Source: Wyeomyia smithii
Lineage: Eukaryota > Arthropoda > Insecta > Diptera > Culicidae
Assembly: GCF_029784165.1 (NCBI RefSeq)
Contig: NC_073694.1
Location: 35,135,506-35,199,505 of the forward strand
Reading direction: 5' to 3'
Length of the DNA: 64,000 bases
A program made the position numbers and the translations under genes. Every line of letters begins with the position of its first letter. The stretch's first letter is position 1. Positions 11,221-22,464 of this stretch are shown piece by piece. Under the pieces are notes generated by a model, which was given only the letters and a program-made list of their open reading frames with translations, did not search any database and was not told where the DNA came from.

Positions 11221-11639
11221 GAAGTAAATAAGCCTGCCTCGAACTTTTCCCACAGTTTTCGTCGACGGTTACTGGCGGGATAGCGAAGATCCTGAAGCAG
11301 AAGTTGCACGTGCGAGATAGCATCGTTCCCTGACTCGGTCAATTACGATCTGCAGTTCCAATCGAAGATCGACAAGCTCGACGAAAAGTAGGACGAATTC
11401 GAAGATTACAAACGCAAATGGAGAAGGTGGAGATACCGAAAGGGAACGAAAATCAACACATGCAGACCCGGGTCAAGTTCGAGGAGTTGGGTAACACCAT
11501 GCAAATGTAATGATAGGATTTTGCCATGAAATGGGAAGAGCCTATCTACACGTGACGGAGTTCTTGACAGAACAAACGCGAATTCCCGAAGCGATTACTG
11601 TTGATTAGTTCTTCAAAAGCCAGCGTTCCCTACTTTTCC
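11221..11639 (+). other. Possible BEL/Pao gag-like remnant, weak
   Basis: Broken frames such as SKIDKLDEK, DEFEDYKRK and TRVKFEELGNTM recall the N-terminal gag region of BEL/Pao elements. A clearer zinc knuckle of that family lies 1.1 kb downstream on the same strand. The similarity is weak and interrupted by stops, so this is a suggestion only. Confidence 0.3.
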
Positions 11640-12165
11640 ATTCCGTTTAGGAAGCCAGAATTCAAGTTGTCAGTTCACACAACGTCGGAAAGTTATTCTT
11701 GGAAGTGTACGGTATACATCAACAGGCCTTGTGGTCCAACTGATTTTCCTAATCTAAGAACTACGTGCTAGTGTTGGAAAACGAATCTTCAGTATCTCGC
11801 GACTGGCGTCAAAGTCAAAACATGATGCGAAACGGTCAAAATGGCGCTGTAGACCGGTTATCGTGTCGAAGCTACCGTAGTTTGCTCGTCTACTTTGCCC
11901 TTAAAGGAAAAGGCTATTTCGCAATATACGTGGTCTGACATAGATGTTGAGTTGCTCCAGAATCACATTATAGTCTACCCTTGAAGTGAACACGTCCAGG
12001 ACGAATATAGCTCTGATAACATCCCGACGAATTTTCAGGGTGTCTAAATCGGTAGTCTTCGGAGAGCAAAGCGAACGAACCTTCGTTGTACTGACTCGAG
12101 TTTGCTTACTCTGAAGTACAGTATTCTAAGAGAGGCCAAAGCGCAATATAAAGGTTTTAGACAAT
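11640..12165 (-). pseudogene. Jockey-clade LINE 3' fragment
   Basis: Read on the minus strand, LKPLYCALASLRI and KLESVQRRFVRFALRRLP (about 12150-12044) are followed by TLKIRRDVIRAIFVLD, ILEQLNIYVRPRILRN and GLQRHFDRFASCFDF, ending with a stop near 11756. This is the post-RT tail of a jockey element, antisense to the neighbouring RTE and BEL/Pao pieces and separate from the jockey copy at 7120. The 5' part is missing, as in a typically truncated insertion. Confidence 0.75.
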
Positions 12166-12639
12166 AGATGTCGCTGAATTTAGTTGCGTTTGCGCACTTG
12201 CCTGATCTGAGATTTTGAATGCTCCGACTGCTGGTGGCCGCTGGCAGGAATTGCTTGACTGCGGCGGGGAGGTAGAGATCCATGGTGCCAACATCGATGC
12301 GTCCCGGAGTCACGTTGAATGTTGAAGTGTCAGTTGAAGAAAGATATCGTCTTGTTCTGAGAGTGCTGTCATTGTGGCGGGAGTCAATAAATTGGTCGTT
12401 CAGGAGCGATGAGTCAGTTGTCGGTGGGCTGGAATCGCGTAACGCATTTGCGAATGGAACAAATTTATTCTTGCCGCAGACAGCGATCTGTGAGTTCTGT
12501 TCCCCTGACCCGGGAAATGCTCGACTGCGGGGGCGGGGTCCGGAAATTTTCACGGTGCCGATTACGTACGTAGCGTCTAATTAGGGTTCCCCACTTGCAG
12601 ACACTTTTATTGAAACAGTGTGCGGCGCAGAAATTACTT
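12166..12639. other. Unassigned sequence between retroelement fragments
   Basis: Overlapping frames exist on both strands (plus 12282-12584; minus up to 12553), but neither shows a family signature. It probably belongs to the BEL/Pao gag region or is older debris. Confidence 0.35.
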
Positions 12640-13090
12640 GAGTAATTGTTCAGAGCTCGTGAAGATGCTACTGGATAAGCGGTTTCAGGTCATCAATTCG
12701 AAAAAAAAATTGTGCAACAACTGTCTCCGGTGTGATCACTACAGTTGAGATTGCTATTCCAAGTACCGTTGCCGTACATGTAGCAAGAAGCACCACACTC
12801 TACTTCATCTGGGGCCATCGGCTAGTTAATTGCGAGTAGGTAGTTACGATTTCTCTATTACGATGGCAGCTAGTTAACGTTCGGAAGCCACAATCTATGC
12901 GATCAATGCTCCAGCAGATTCAAGGGAGATGCACATATTTCTGTTGACGGTTCTGGTATCGGTGAAGGACTACATGGGCGGTTGCACATTGCGAAAGCGT
13001 TTATGGACAGTAAATTGTGAGGAAATCTAGTCGCGGAGAGCCTGTGCCAGCTGTTGAAGCTACCTAGAAAAGTTAACCACATAGGCTACT
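12640..13090 (+). pseudogene. BEL/Pao retrotransposon gag-protease remnant
   Basis: A zinc-knuckle region reads KKLCNNCLRCDHYS, an in-frame TGA, then CYSKYRCRTCSKKHHTLLH (about 12700-12805), the CCHC pattern of BEL/Pao gag. Further on (12960-13080) VLVSVKDYMGG and, after a frameshift, NLVAESLCQLLKLPRKVN match the aspartic-protease segment of the family. Stops and frame changes show it is decayed. LTRs were not located. Confidence 0.7.
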
Positions 13091-14574
13091 ATTTAAAAAA
13101 AATTTTCAACGGATGAAAATGTTGCGTTCAAATGTTTAAATCATATATGAAATAATGTAAGCTTTTCATCTTATTTAAATACATGTCTTAAGGTAATTTA
13201 TGCATCTCGACAAACGTTGTTGAAGATTGATATAATTGTTCGAAGTAGAAAAAAGCTTTTAAAAAATTTAACGAAGAATTCACAACGAACTCAATTAGGG
13301 TAAAAAGATTAACTGCTAGGGAACGAAAATGATCAGTAAAAAAGTCAAATTAATCCCGGTGCACATCATGGAATGAGACACACGTCAAAAGTTCATCCAC
13401 GCGCCTCAAATAAAAGTGCCACCGACACCAAAGGTAGCGACTTCTGTGAGCTGCTTTTCCATTAATCCGAACCCACCTCTCCTGCTAAAACCAGCGACCG
13501 TTCGATTGTCTGCCCCATACCTTACCACAGGCAGGCTGCTGGAATTCCTTTCAATGGTAATTAAAAACTTTGTCAGCGATTTTTCCAAAACCCGTAGCCG
13601 CCCCCTCCCCCTTGGCTGGGTGTGCTGAGAGTTTCACTGCTAAGCTTATTGGTTTTAATGGAAGCAAGATCATTTCACCGCATAGCGCAAAAAGTATTGA
13701 TAATCACTTTAGAGGGCAGCATTTCCACCCACTTTTTTTCTCTCCCCGTCACCGTCGCCGACCGACGCGCGGTGGCTCCGTTGATGGTAAAAAGTTGTTG
13801 AATCTAATTACCAAAGGCGAAACGATGATTAGCATATTTTTAATTACGTTAATTCAAAGAAAGCTGGGGCACCTTTTCATTGAACTTTCGGATCACCAGC
13901 GCCAGGTATTTGTGACGAACAATTATGAGCGCCACTTTCTTCTGAAGAAACTGAAACGCTGCACTTCAATCGATTGTTGTTCATTTCAGGATATGCTAAG
14001 GCCCCAGACGAAGAGGAAGACACGAAGCGACGACGAGTTGTCGAAAGAGATTATTTTCAATTTCTGTTTACACTGGGCATTAAGAAATAAGCAGCACCTG
14101 TGCAAAATTCCATCCATTTGGTGTTCGCCGGTGATGCTGTCTGAGGCGGGAAAGGGCAACAATAGGCCGTGGACAAACGAACAGAATCAATTTTACCGAA
14201 GCCTGGTGGATTTTTCATCGGTAAAAGGGGAATCCTGGCAGACGGGCGACGGGGGAAAAGTTTTCCAATGTTTGGCATTCGCATTTGCCTGCCGTTCAGG
14301 TTGGTTCTGGATTGGGGATGGGACTAGCATAAAACCAAGGCCGGGCCTTCGGTCCCACCTATATGCATGAAATGGAAAATTGCGAGACAATTCAGGTCAG
14401 GTCAAAGTGAGTTTTGTCTGTGTTCTTCAATTAGGAACTTTTAATATCTTAAGCCCCGAAAATTGAAATTGTCCGCCTGCCCCATCAGTTCCAGCCGTTG
14501 CTCTTTGAATGATGCGGGCGCGCTCGAAGCAAGGCGAAACAGAGATTGAAGTGGGATTGTTTGATCATTTTAGC
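13091..14574. other. No recognisable gene; AT-rich then GC-rich
   Basis: 13091-13380 is AT-rich. 13400-14370 is higher in GC and holds a long open frame on the plus strand (13570-14370, 266 codons). It has no signal peptide, domain or motif I recognise, and its composition matches other non-coding GC-rich stretches of this window. I regard it as a chance frame, though an unknown exon cannot be excluded. Confidence 0.35.
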
Positions 14575-14735
14575 TTGCGAATTTTTTGAAGAAGCTTGAA
14601 GGTAGAAGAGTTTTTGTTTTCAAATGTCTTTGATTTGCCCGGTTTTTGTGAATTAATCTATACTCTCATTTGTATGCGAGGGAATATATTTAAAATAAAC
14701 TATAGTTTAAAAGGTTCCAATATTCAATTTCACCA

Positions 14736-15095
14736 TTACAGCAGTCCCTGTGTACCTTTAGGCCGGAGCGACAGTTGTTTTTCCCTTTGGTCGCTTACCG
14801 GCAAATGGAGGTGGAGGGCCTGGTCGCTTGCCACGGTGCTCGTCAAGTGTTGCTTTATGCGGTCCAAAATTTGATCACGGGTTGTAGGGTCTACTTTGAT
14901 TTCGTCGAAGATTTTCACAATCTCGGCTCGGAAATCCGGTGGCGGTCCACGGGGTCCCTTGCCACGCCCTGGTCCCTCCTCGCTGGAAGCGGAATCTACG
15001 CCGACAGTTGGCGCGGATTGCGCCGACGTTTGGCGGTTTGCTAGAACTAGTAGGCATAAAAATCCTACCAAAACTAAAGCCGTGTAGCGGTTCAT
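14736..15095 (-). CDS. Small secreted Gly/Pro-rich protein, paralogue 1 (frameshifted C-terminus)
   Basis: A 119-residue frame. Residues 1-25 (MNRYTALVLVGFLCLLVLA, then a TSA site) form a signal peptide. They are followed by an acidic/Ser stretch, a GPGRGKGPRGPPPDF block and a charged helical segment (IFDEIKVDPTTRDQILDRIK). Compared with the copies at 15696 and 31475, one base is missing near 14845. After KQH the reading shifts to LTSTVASDQ and runs past the ancestral stop (14758-14760) to a new stop at 14736. The paralogues' conserved C-terminus (GRTTVAPA) is thereby lost. The gene has a TATA box and may still be expressed with an altered tail, or may be a recent pseudogene. I do not recognise the family; an extracellular, possibly salivary or reproductive role is inference only. 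Confidence 0.7.
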   Translation of the reverse strand: MNRYTALVLVGFLCLLVLANRQTSAQSAPTVGVDSASSEEGPGRGKGPRGPPPDFRAEIVKIFDEIKVDPTTRDQILDRIKQHLTSTVASDQALHLHLPVSDQREKQLSLRPKGTQGLL

Positions 15096-15151
15096 GTTTG
15101 TGCCGTTTTTCTAGATAGAACACTGAATGATTTCGATGGAGTTAGCTGTGA

Positions 15152-15159
15152 CTTTTATA
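15152..15159 (-). promoter_or_regulatory. TATA box of paralogue 1
   Basis: TATAAAAG on the minus strand, about 22-30 bp upstream of the sequence TCATTCAGTG (15121-15130). That block is conserved at the same spacing in paralogue 2 and is the likely initiator. The start codon is at 15095. Confidence 0.7.
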
Positions 15160-15631
15160 GTGGTTGCTGATGGACTTACCTGCTATAGTGCAATTTAATG
15201 GGAGTTACATCGATTAACATCGAACTATTGTGACTAATGCTTACGCAATAGCTCCATTTTGAATACAATACAATTCATGAGAAAAAACTTTAACAAAGAC
15301 CAGCGTTTATTTGCTTGATCAGATAGTATTATAAATTCAATCAAACTCAATTTTTATCAATTCGAAGACAAAAGAGTAAATATAATCAAAATCATTTAAA
15401 AAAGATAATAAAACAAGTAATACTTAATCTTATAATAAGTTACTTATGCGAAATTATAGACAATAAATCGAAATTGCATTCTGATTGTTTTCTCATTCAT
15501 TATTTTTACGTCCTATCAATTTGTATTCAAAATGAAGTTATTACGTGAGCATTAGATTACCATAATTCGTTGTACATAGATTATAACCCATTAAATTGCA
15601 ATATAGCAGTTAAAACCCCATCAGCGTCCAC

Positions 15632-15639
15632 TATAAAAA
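15632..15639 (+). promoter_or_regulatory. TATA box of paralogue 2
   Basis: TATAAAAA 26-33 bp upstream of the conserved initiator-like TCAGT at 15665-15669. The upstream block AGCAGTTAAAA...CCATCAGCG (15605-15627) is conserved upstream of the third paralogue too. Confidence 0.7.
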
Positions 15640-15695
15640 TCAAGCCCAACTCCAACGGAATCATTCAGTGTTCTATCCAGTGGAACGGCACAAAC

Positions 15696-16040
15696 ATGAA
15701 CCGCTACACCGCCCTAGTTTTGGTAGGATCTTTATACCTGCTAGTTCTAGCCAACCACCAAACATCGGCGCAATCCGCTCCAACTGTCGGAGTAGATTCC
15801 CCGTCTTCATCCAGTGAGGAGGGGCCAGGCCGTGGCAAGGGACCCCGCGGACCGCCACCAGATTTCCGAGCCGCGATCGTGATAATATTCGACGAATCCA
15901 AGGTAGATCCTACAACCCGTGATCAAATTTTGGACCGCATAAAGCAATACATGGACGAGCACCGTGGCAACCGAGCAGGCTCTCCGCCTCCCCATGCCGG
16001 TAAGGGACCAAAGGGAAGAACAACTGTCGCTCCGGCCTGA
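15696..16040 (+). CDS. Small secreted Gly/Pro-rich protein, paralogue 2 (intact)
   Basis: Encodes 114 residues from the ATG at 15696; an upstream in-frame extension to 15570 would run through the promoter and is rejected. The order is: signal peptide (1-25, cleavage after TSA), Ser/Glu-rich linker, GPGRGKGPRGPPPDF, a helical stretch with KVDPTTRDQILDRIK, then a basic Pro/Gly tail ending KGRTTVAPA. It contains no cysteine, so it is probably flexible and extracellular. It sits head to head with paralogue 1, the start codons 600 bp apart, so the two may share enhancer sequence. Function unknown; the intact frame, TATA box and conservation between copies argue it is a real gene. Confidence 0.8.
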   Translation: MNRYTALVLVGSLYLLVLANHQTSAQSAPTVGVDSPSSSSEEGPGRGKGPRGPPPDFRAAIVIIFDESKVDPTTRDQILDRIKQYMDEHRGNRAGSPPPHAGKGPKGRTTVAPA

Positions 16041-16225
16041 AGTAACCCAGGAACTGCTATAATGGTCAAATTGAATATTGGAACCTCTTAATCTAAAGTT
16101 TATTTTAATATATTCTCTCGCATACAAATGAAAGTATGGATTTATTCACAAAGTGCTCGGCCTTTCAAATCTAAGACATTAGGTGAAAAAATTCTTCTAC
16201 CTTCAAGCATCTTCAAAGTTTACCC

Positions 16226-16786
16226 CCATAAAGTTTTGCACCATTCGACGATATTTGATTGCCACTTTTGATGATTGAATGTAAAAATGTACTTAAAAAA
16301 CCTACTTCCCAATGGACAAAAAAAATTCAGCAAAATAAATTGACTGTTAACAAACCGAAGATAGAGATAAAAATGTTCAACGATATGAAATTTTTGCGTT
16401 AGGCAATTTTGTGCAATAGAAGCAGTTCCACAAAAAAATTCCCAGTTTTATAAACCTTTAAAATTTTATTTTTAATTTGGCTGAAACTTTGCATAGACGT
16501 TTCAGTGGGCAAAAGATGCCGTTTTGTGCTATTGGAAGCTATTAAAAAATGCTATTTTGGGAAGGTATTGATGATTACAAATACTTTTAGGGCCAAAACG
16601 GTTTGTTTGATCGGTTTGACGTTTTCGGCTAAGTTTTAGATAATTTGTCCAAAAAAGCTCATTTTTAAATATCTATTTTGTTTTATATAAAAACTAACAA
16701 AAGATTACCTAAACAATGCAACCGGTTCGATCGTGGAGAAATCAAGAAGAAAAAAAATTATGTTTTAAAAAAAACCAATTTTTATT
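16226..16786. other. AT-rich repetitive DNA, no gene
   Basis: Contains phrases such as GGCTGAAACTTTGCATAG and GGCCAAAACGGTTTG that recur in related form near 21440 and in the arms of the palindrome at 40258-44395. This suggests old interspersed repeats. No coding feature. Confidence 0.45.
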
Positions 16787-18014
16787 TCTAAACATATAAA
16801 AATGCAGCTCTGTCTGTCTGTCTGTCTGTCTGATATAGGCTTGGAAACAACCGAACCGATCGGCGTGAAATTTTGTATATACGGGTTTCAGGAGCCGGGA
16901 AAGGTGACTAAGACAGTTCGAGACCCCTCCATCTTCTGGAAGGGAGGGGTCCCATACAAATGAAACACCGATTTCGCACAGCTCGGGAACCAATCAAGCA
17001 AATACATCCAAATTTGGCAGTTGAATGTTTTTAGGGGTGAAGAACATGTCCATAATGTTTCGACACCTTTCCTTCTTCTGGCATGTCTCCAAATTCCATT
17101 TGGAAATCCAAAATGGCGACTTCCGGTTTGTGAAAAACAGAGGCAAATGATCAAATACCACCCAATATGGGTATTTAAGGAACCGTTATGATGCATTAAA
17201 GCCACAAATTGACCTCAGACAACATTTTTAATTGTAAGATGACGACTTCCGGTGTCTGGAAAACAGCCGAAAATGACCAAATACCATTCAATGTAAATGT
17301 TTCCGGACCCAGAATGACACCTGGGAGCCAGAAATTAATTTCACATACCATTTTGAAGTCCAAGATGCCGACTTTCGGCTTCTGAAAAACAGCCTAAAGT
17401 GGCCAAATACCACCCAATATGAGTATCTCCGGAACCAGAATGATGCAAGGAACTGAAAAGTGACCTCAGACACCATTATGAATTGTAAGATGGCAGCTTC
17501 CGGTTTCTGGTAAACAACCGAAAATGACCAAATACCACCCAACATGGGTGTTTCCTTAACCAGAATGACGCTCAGGAGCCAGAAATTGTCTCCAAATGCC
17601 ATTTTTAAATCCAAGATGGCGACTTATGGTTTCTGAAGCCTTAAGTGACCAAATTCCACCCAATATGAGTATCACCGGAACCAGAATGATGCCAGGAGCT
17701 AAAAATTTACCTCAGAATGAATTGTTAAATGGCAACTTCTGGGAAACAGCCGAAAATAACCGAATACTACTATATATAGACATTTCCGTTATCGAAATGA
17801 TGTAAAGAAGCCAAGCATTGACCCTGGACACGATTATGCATTCGAAGAGGACGACTTTCAGTTCCTGGAAAACAACGAAAATAACTGAAATGCACCCAAA
17901 TAGAGGAATAGAGGTGATGTACAAAAGCCAAAAATCGAGGATGTTGTCATTCCGATAGAACCAATCATTTCGAACGATATAAACAAATCGCAAGGAATCA
18001 ATGAATTTGAAATG
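16787..18014 (+). mobile_element. Non-autonomous Helitron copy A (3' end missing)
   Basis: Begins TCTAAACATATAAAAATGCA followed by CTGT repeats, the same 5' end as the copy at 50143 (minus) and, with slight changes, at 24656. The body consists of repeated modules of roughly 100-130 bp, each with GGCGACTTCCGGTTTCTG, AACAGCC, AATGACCAAATACCACCCAA and CCAGAATGATG. It reaches GAAATGTTTAAA near the normal 3' end but lacks the terminal hairpin and CTAG. Copy B follows directly, a tandem arrangement. No Rep/helicase coding is present. Confidence 0.7.
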
Positions 18015-20856
18015 TTTAAATCGATACCTATAAAAATGCAGTCCGGTCTGTCTGTCTGATCCATAAAGGCTCGGAAACTACCGAATCGGTCGACGTGAAA
18101 ATTTGTATGTAGTGCTTCCTTTTCTTAAAGAAGGGGTCTCATACAAATGAACCACAAATTTCTGCACATCTCAAAAACTAACCAAGCAAATGGAACCAAA
18201 TTTGGATTCTGGATATTTTTAGATAACAAATATGTTGTAATAATTAAAAGCTTTCGGCTGCTCAACAAAACAAAAACGTAACCAAAATTTGACATTAACA
18301 TATTTATTCCTGCGCACTCATCGCAGGCTTGTTCATTACCAGCTTATTTTCAGGCACGTTCTTTTCACTCTGTTTCTCCTACTTTCCTCCTTCGCCCTAT
18401 CTCTTTTTCCACTCTATTCTAGGCATGTCAAACTGCTACTGTTTCAACATCTTGCCATATCTAGTTTTCCCTACTTCCCCTTTTCTCTCCAACTCCGTCT
18501 ACTCACGACTGTCTTGAGGTATCCACTAGTGCGTCCGGGAGGCCGTGTCACTCGTCTCTCTGCAAAGCGATTTCCGACTCGGTGCTCCACCGGTCTCTTC
18601 GTTTCACTGGAGAACTTTCTATTCGTCTGATCCTCGGATCATTCGCCCCTCGAGGATCTCGTGACTCAATCCAATGCGGAACCAGAGGCAAGCAAACGGA
18701 CTGCAGAGTGCAGAGTACAGAACAAATCCCGGAGAAGGGCCCTACGAAAACAGGATTAACCTCAGCTCGATTTCCCATTTGCTTCTAAGTATTTCGACTC
18801 ACCCTTATGGGGCCAGTTTAATAAGTTGAACGAGCTTGTTTCGAATAGCACTTCTAATAACGCGCTTCTGGCGTTTCCTGCTGCGATTTGCCTTTGGGTT
18901 CGTGATGTGGGTCCCGTTAATTCCCTGGATTCCAGAACTTGAGACACGTTTGTCGTTTGCTGCTTCACGCTTGTGTGCCTATCCCGGAAGAATACGATGA
19001 CGTTTCGACAGCCTTCCATTTGATGACGAAATTTATTGCTGGTATTTCTTATTCAAGAAAGTCGGGAGAGTTCAGTTGGGTGTACAATGTTGTTTTTATG
19101 ACACTACTTATACACTGTGCTAAATCATTCTTGCTTTTTGCAAAATATTTATTATCTACGCTACAATGTCCATATCAGTTCGACACCCCTCCCTCTTCTG
19201 CAAGGGAGGGGTTCCATACAAATGAAACACAAATTTCTACACATCTCGAGAATTAACCAAGTTAATAAAACCAAATTTGGTAGGTGGATGTTTTTAGGGG
19301 TAACAAATATATCCATAATGGTTTGACACCCCTCCCTCTTCTACAAGGGAGGGGTCCCATACAAATGAAACACGAATTTCGCACAGCTCGAAAACCAATC
19401 AACCAAATACAACCAAATTTGGTATGTGAATGTTTTTAGAGGTAACAAATATATCCATAATGGTTCGGCTCCCCTCCCTCTTCTGTAAGGGAGGTGTCCT
19501 CTACAAATGAAACACAAATCCGCACAGCTCGAGAACCAATCAAACAAATATAACCAAATTTGGCAAGCGAATGTTTTTAGGTGTAGCAAACATGTCCATA
19601 ATGTTTCGACACCCTTCCTTCTTATGGCATGTCTCCAAATACCATTTCGAAATCCAAGATAGTGACTTCCGGTTTCTGAAAAACAGCGGCAAATGACCAA
19701 ATACCACCCCCAATATGAGTATTTCCGGGATTATTATGATGCACTGAAGCCACAAATCGACTTCAGATAACATTTTGAAGTGTGAAATGGCGACTTCCGG
19801 TGTCTGGAAAACAGCCAAAAATGATAAAATACCACCCAATATGAGTGTTTCTTTAACCAGATCGACGCTCAGAGGCCAGAAATTGTTTCCAAATGCCATT
19901 TTAAAATCCAAGATGCCGACTTTCGGTTTCTGAATAACAGCGGCAAATAACCAAACACCACCCCCAATATGAGTATTTCCGGGATATGATGCACTGAAGC
20001 CACAAACCGACCTCAGGCAACATTTTGATTTGTAAAATGGCGACTTCCGGTGTCCGGAAAACAGCCTTAAGTGACCAATAACCACCCCATATGAGTATCT
20101 CCGGAACTAGAATGATGCAAGGGGCTAAAAATTGGCCTCAGTCACCATTATGAATTGTAAGATGGCGACTTCCGGTTTCTACAAAACGGCAAAAAATGGC
20201 GGATTTCCATACAATATGAATATTTTGGGTACCAGAATGATACACAGGAGCTAGAATCGACCACAGACACCATTTTGAATTCGAAGATAGTGACATCCGG
20301 TTTCTGAAAAACAGCCGAAAATGACCAAATAACACCCAATATGGTTGTTTCTTAAACCAGAATGACGCTCAGGGGCCAGAAATTGTCTCCAAATGCCATT
20401 TTTAAAATTCAAGATGGCGACTTACGGTTTCTGAAAAATAGCCTGAAGATACCACCCAATGAGTATCATCGGATCCAGAACGATGCAAGGAGCTAAATAT
20501 TGCCCTCAGACACCAGTTTGAATTGTAAAATGGCAACTTTTGGGAAACAGCCGAAAATAACTGAATACTACTACATATGGATATGTCCGTAATCGAAATG
20601 ATGTAAAGAAGCCGAGCATTGACCCTGGACACCATTTTGAATTCGGAGATGACCACTTTCAGTTCCTGGAAAACAACGAAAATAACTGAAATGCCCCGGA
20701 ATAGAGGTGATGTACAAAAGCCAAAAATCGAGGATGTTTTCATTCCAATAAAACCAATCATATCAAACGCTCGCAAGGAATCAATGAATTCGAAATGTTT
20801 AAAATTATTAAATTAAACACTAAAATAGGCGGGACGAAAGTTGCCGGGTCAGCTAG
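18015..20856 (+). mobile_element. Non-autonomous Helitron copy B with intact 3' end
   Basis: Starts with the 5' signature (TATAAAAATGCAG then CTGT repeats) and ends GTTGCCGGGTCAGCTAG followed by T. The CTAG terminus (20853-20856) and GC-rich preceding segment are those of Helitrons. The interior has the same reiterated modules as copy A, about ten units. It is interrupted by a 930-bp insertion at 18236-19165. Confidence 0.75.
18236..19165. mobile_element. Probable solo LTR inserted in Helitron copy B
   Basis: The segment starts TGTA and ends TACA and is flanked by the 4-bp duplication ATGT (18232-18235 and 19166-19169). The Helitron text is continuous across the removed segment. Length and TG...CA ends fit a solo LTR of a Gypsy-like or related retrotransposon. 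Its interior is pyrimidine-rich early on; an open frame at 18939-19256 crosses the boundary and is not credible. A short frame around 18770-18935 has no recognised match. Confidence 0.55.
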
Positions 20857-21164
20857 TATAAAATAAAGTTACATATGTGCGACCGCCCATAACTTTATAA
20901 CGGAGCGTCTGATTTGAGCTGGCTTTGTTTTGTTGTGTTAGTCTTCGTCCAAGGCAAATTATTACGGCAAGAAAACTAGGAAAATTCAAAAGGAAAATGA
21001 TAAAATTCACGAAAGTAGGATTTCCATGCAACTAAGAAATGAGATTGCAGAAGGCGCAATGAACAACAATAATATGATAGCAATTTTAAGCAGGTGACTC
21101 TCGACAGCTATTTTAAATTCATCCTTTAAAAGCTACCACCGGAAATTAAATACAAATAGAAGTA
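20857..21164. other. Short spacer, no gene
   Basis: AT-rich DNA between the Helitron and the next TIR element, with no signature recognised. Confidence 0.4.
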
Positions 21165-21779
21165 GGGGTAAGCGGGGTAAGGCCGCCCCCTTAAGCAATT
21201 CTGTTTATAGAAAAAGAAAAAGTTGCGGCTGCAATTTCATTTTTTTTCTTTGCTAAGAGGCTCTTCTATTCAATATCCGCGTCTAAAAAATTAGAACTAA
21301 AATATTTTCGGTTATTTTCCAGCTTTTTTTGCGATTTTAAAATTGCATTGAAAATTTGCGGATTTCTTTCATGCGGGGTAAGCCCGCCCACCAGCGGGGT
21401 AAGATCTCCCATCATCTATTGTGGATAACAAATATTCTTAGAGCCAAAACGGTTGATTTTATCTGTATAGTGTCTTTGGCAAAGCTGTAGATGGTATTTT
21501 TTTTTCTTTTTAAAGAAAATATCCACTGTAAAAACTCTGAAAAAATCTGTTTTTCTAAGTTTTAACTTTTTTTGTTTTTTAACTATTCAAGTTCAAATCA
21601 ATGTTCAGGTACCTTTCTCTGGTTTTCACAATAAATAGATTTTTCAGCAATGTGTTTTTTCAAGATATTCAATTTATAATATATCTGCCTTTAAGCTAAA
21701 AATAAATACTCATTTTTTTACTAATATTTTAATTTTTTTTAATGTTTTACCTTTGTTATACTATTACCTTTGTTATACT

Positions 21780-22420
21780 AAACAAAGGTTATAAAATCGG
21801 TCGATAAACGCAAAATAGATCCAAGATCCGGAAGGGCCGAACCGTATATACCATTCGACTCAGCACGACAAACTGAGCAATGTCTGTTCGTGTGTATGTG
21901 TGTGTGTATGTGTGTGTGTGTGTGTATGTATGTTGTCTGTATGTATGTGTCGCAAAATACTAACGCACCTTTCTAATAGAACGCAATATCCGATTTTGAT
22001 GATCTTATATGCTAATGAAAGCTACTGTGCCCCCCCCCCCAGAATGCTACCGAGTGGATTTTTGATTATTGGCTTAGATTACGAGATATTGATCATAGAG
22101 TATTTTTTTAACATAGGATATTTAACTTTAAACACAAAATGAATCCGTTGAGGGCCAAGTGTTGTACACCAATCGACTCAGTTCAACTAAATGAACACTG
22201 GCTGTATATATGTTTATGTGTGTATGTACGAGTAAATATGTTGTTTATCTGTGTGGTATATCAAAATGGAACAAAGAAAAACAAGAAAAAATCCCACCTT
22301 TCTTACAGAACGCATTATCCGATTCTGGTGTATACAAGTGCAAATGGAAGCTCCCAAGCTCTTTAAAAATCATACTGAGCGAGTTTTTTTATTAGTTGCT
22401 TGAATGTTAGAACATTTAAA
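21780..22420 (+). repeat. Interspersed repeat with TG microsatellite
   Basis: GGCCGAACCGTATATACCAT and CGACTCAGCACGACAAACTG precede a TG/TATG run (about 21890-21930), then CACCTTTCTAATAGAACGCA. A partial second unit follows (22140-22330) with CCAATCGACTCAG. The same layout recurs at 44945. It looks like a multi-unit mosquito repeat nested in the larger TIR element. Confidence 0.55.
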
Positions 22421-22464
22421 TCAGAATGTTTGAACATAAGATATTTTACATTTTGGATCATTTC

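Larger units (their letters stand above)
14575..16225. repeat. Inverted duplication carrying two divergent paralogues
   Basis: The left arm (about 14575-15245) and right arm (about 15555-16225) are reverse complements over coding sequence, promoter and 3' flank. Shared 3' landmarks include the run from GTTCCAATATTCAA to TTGTATGCGAG, and TTGAAGGTAGAAGA near the outer ends. The unique centre is about 310 bp of AT-rich DNA and would contain any shared control region. The arms differ by substitutions and small indels, so the duplication is not very recent. Confidence 0.8.

Noticed and set aside
12282..12584. 100-codon plus frame with Arg/Ser-rich content
   Set aside because: Lies in retroelement debris between jockey and BEL/Pao fragments; no recognised motif.
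13570..14370. 266-codon open frame on plus strand
   Set aside because: No domain, signal peptide or splice context. Overlapping long frames occur on both strands in the same GC-richer segment, as expected by chance.
14775..15123. Other frames over paralogue 1 on both strands
   Set aside because: Shadow frames of the paralogue; they lack the signal peptide and are not conserved among copies.
15570..15695. Upstream in-frame extension of paralogue 2
   Set aside because: It would include the TATA box and the untranslated leader. The ATG at 15696 opens a proper signal peptide and is shared with paralogues 1 and 3.
22139..22366. 75-codon plus frame
   Set aside because: Lies within the second unit of a non-coding interspersed repeat.
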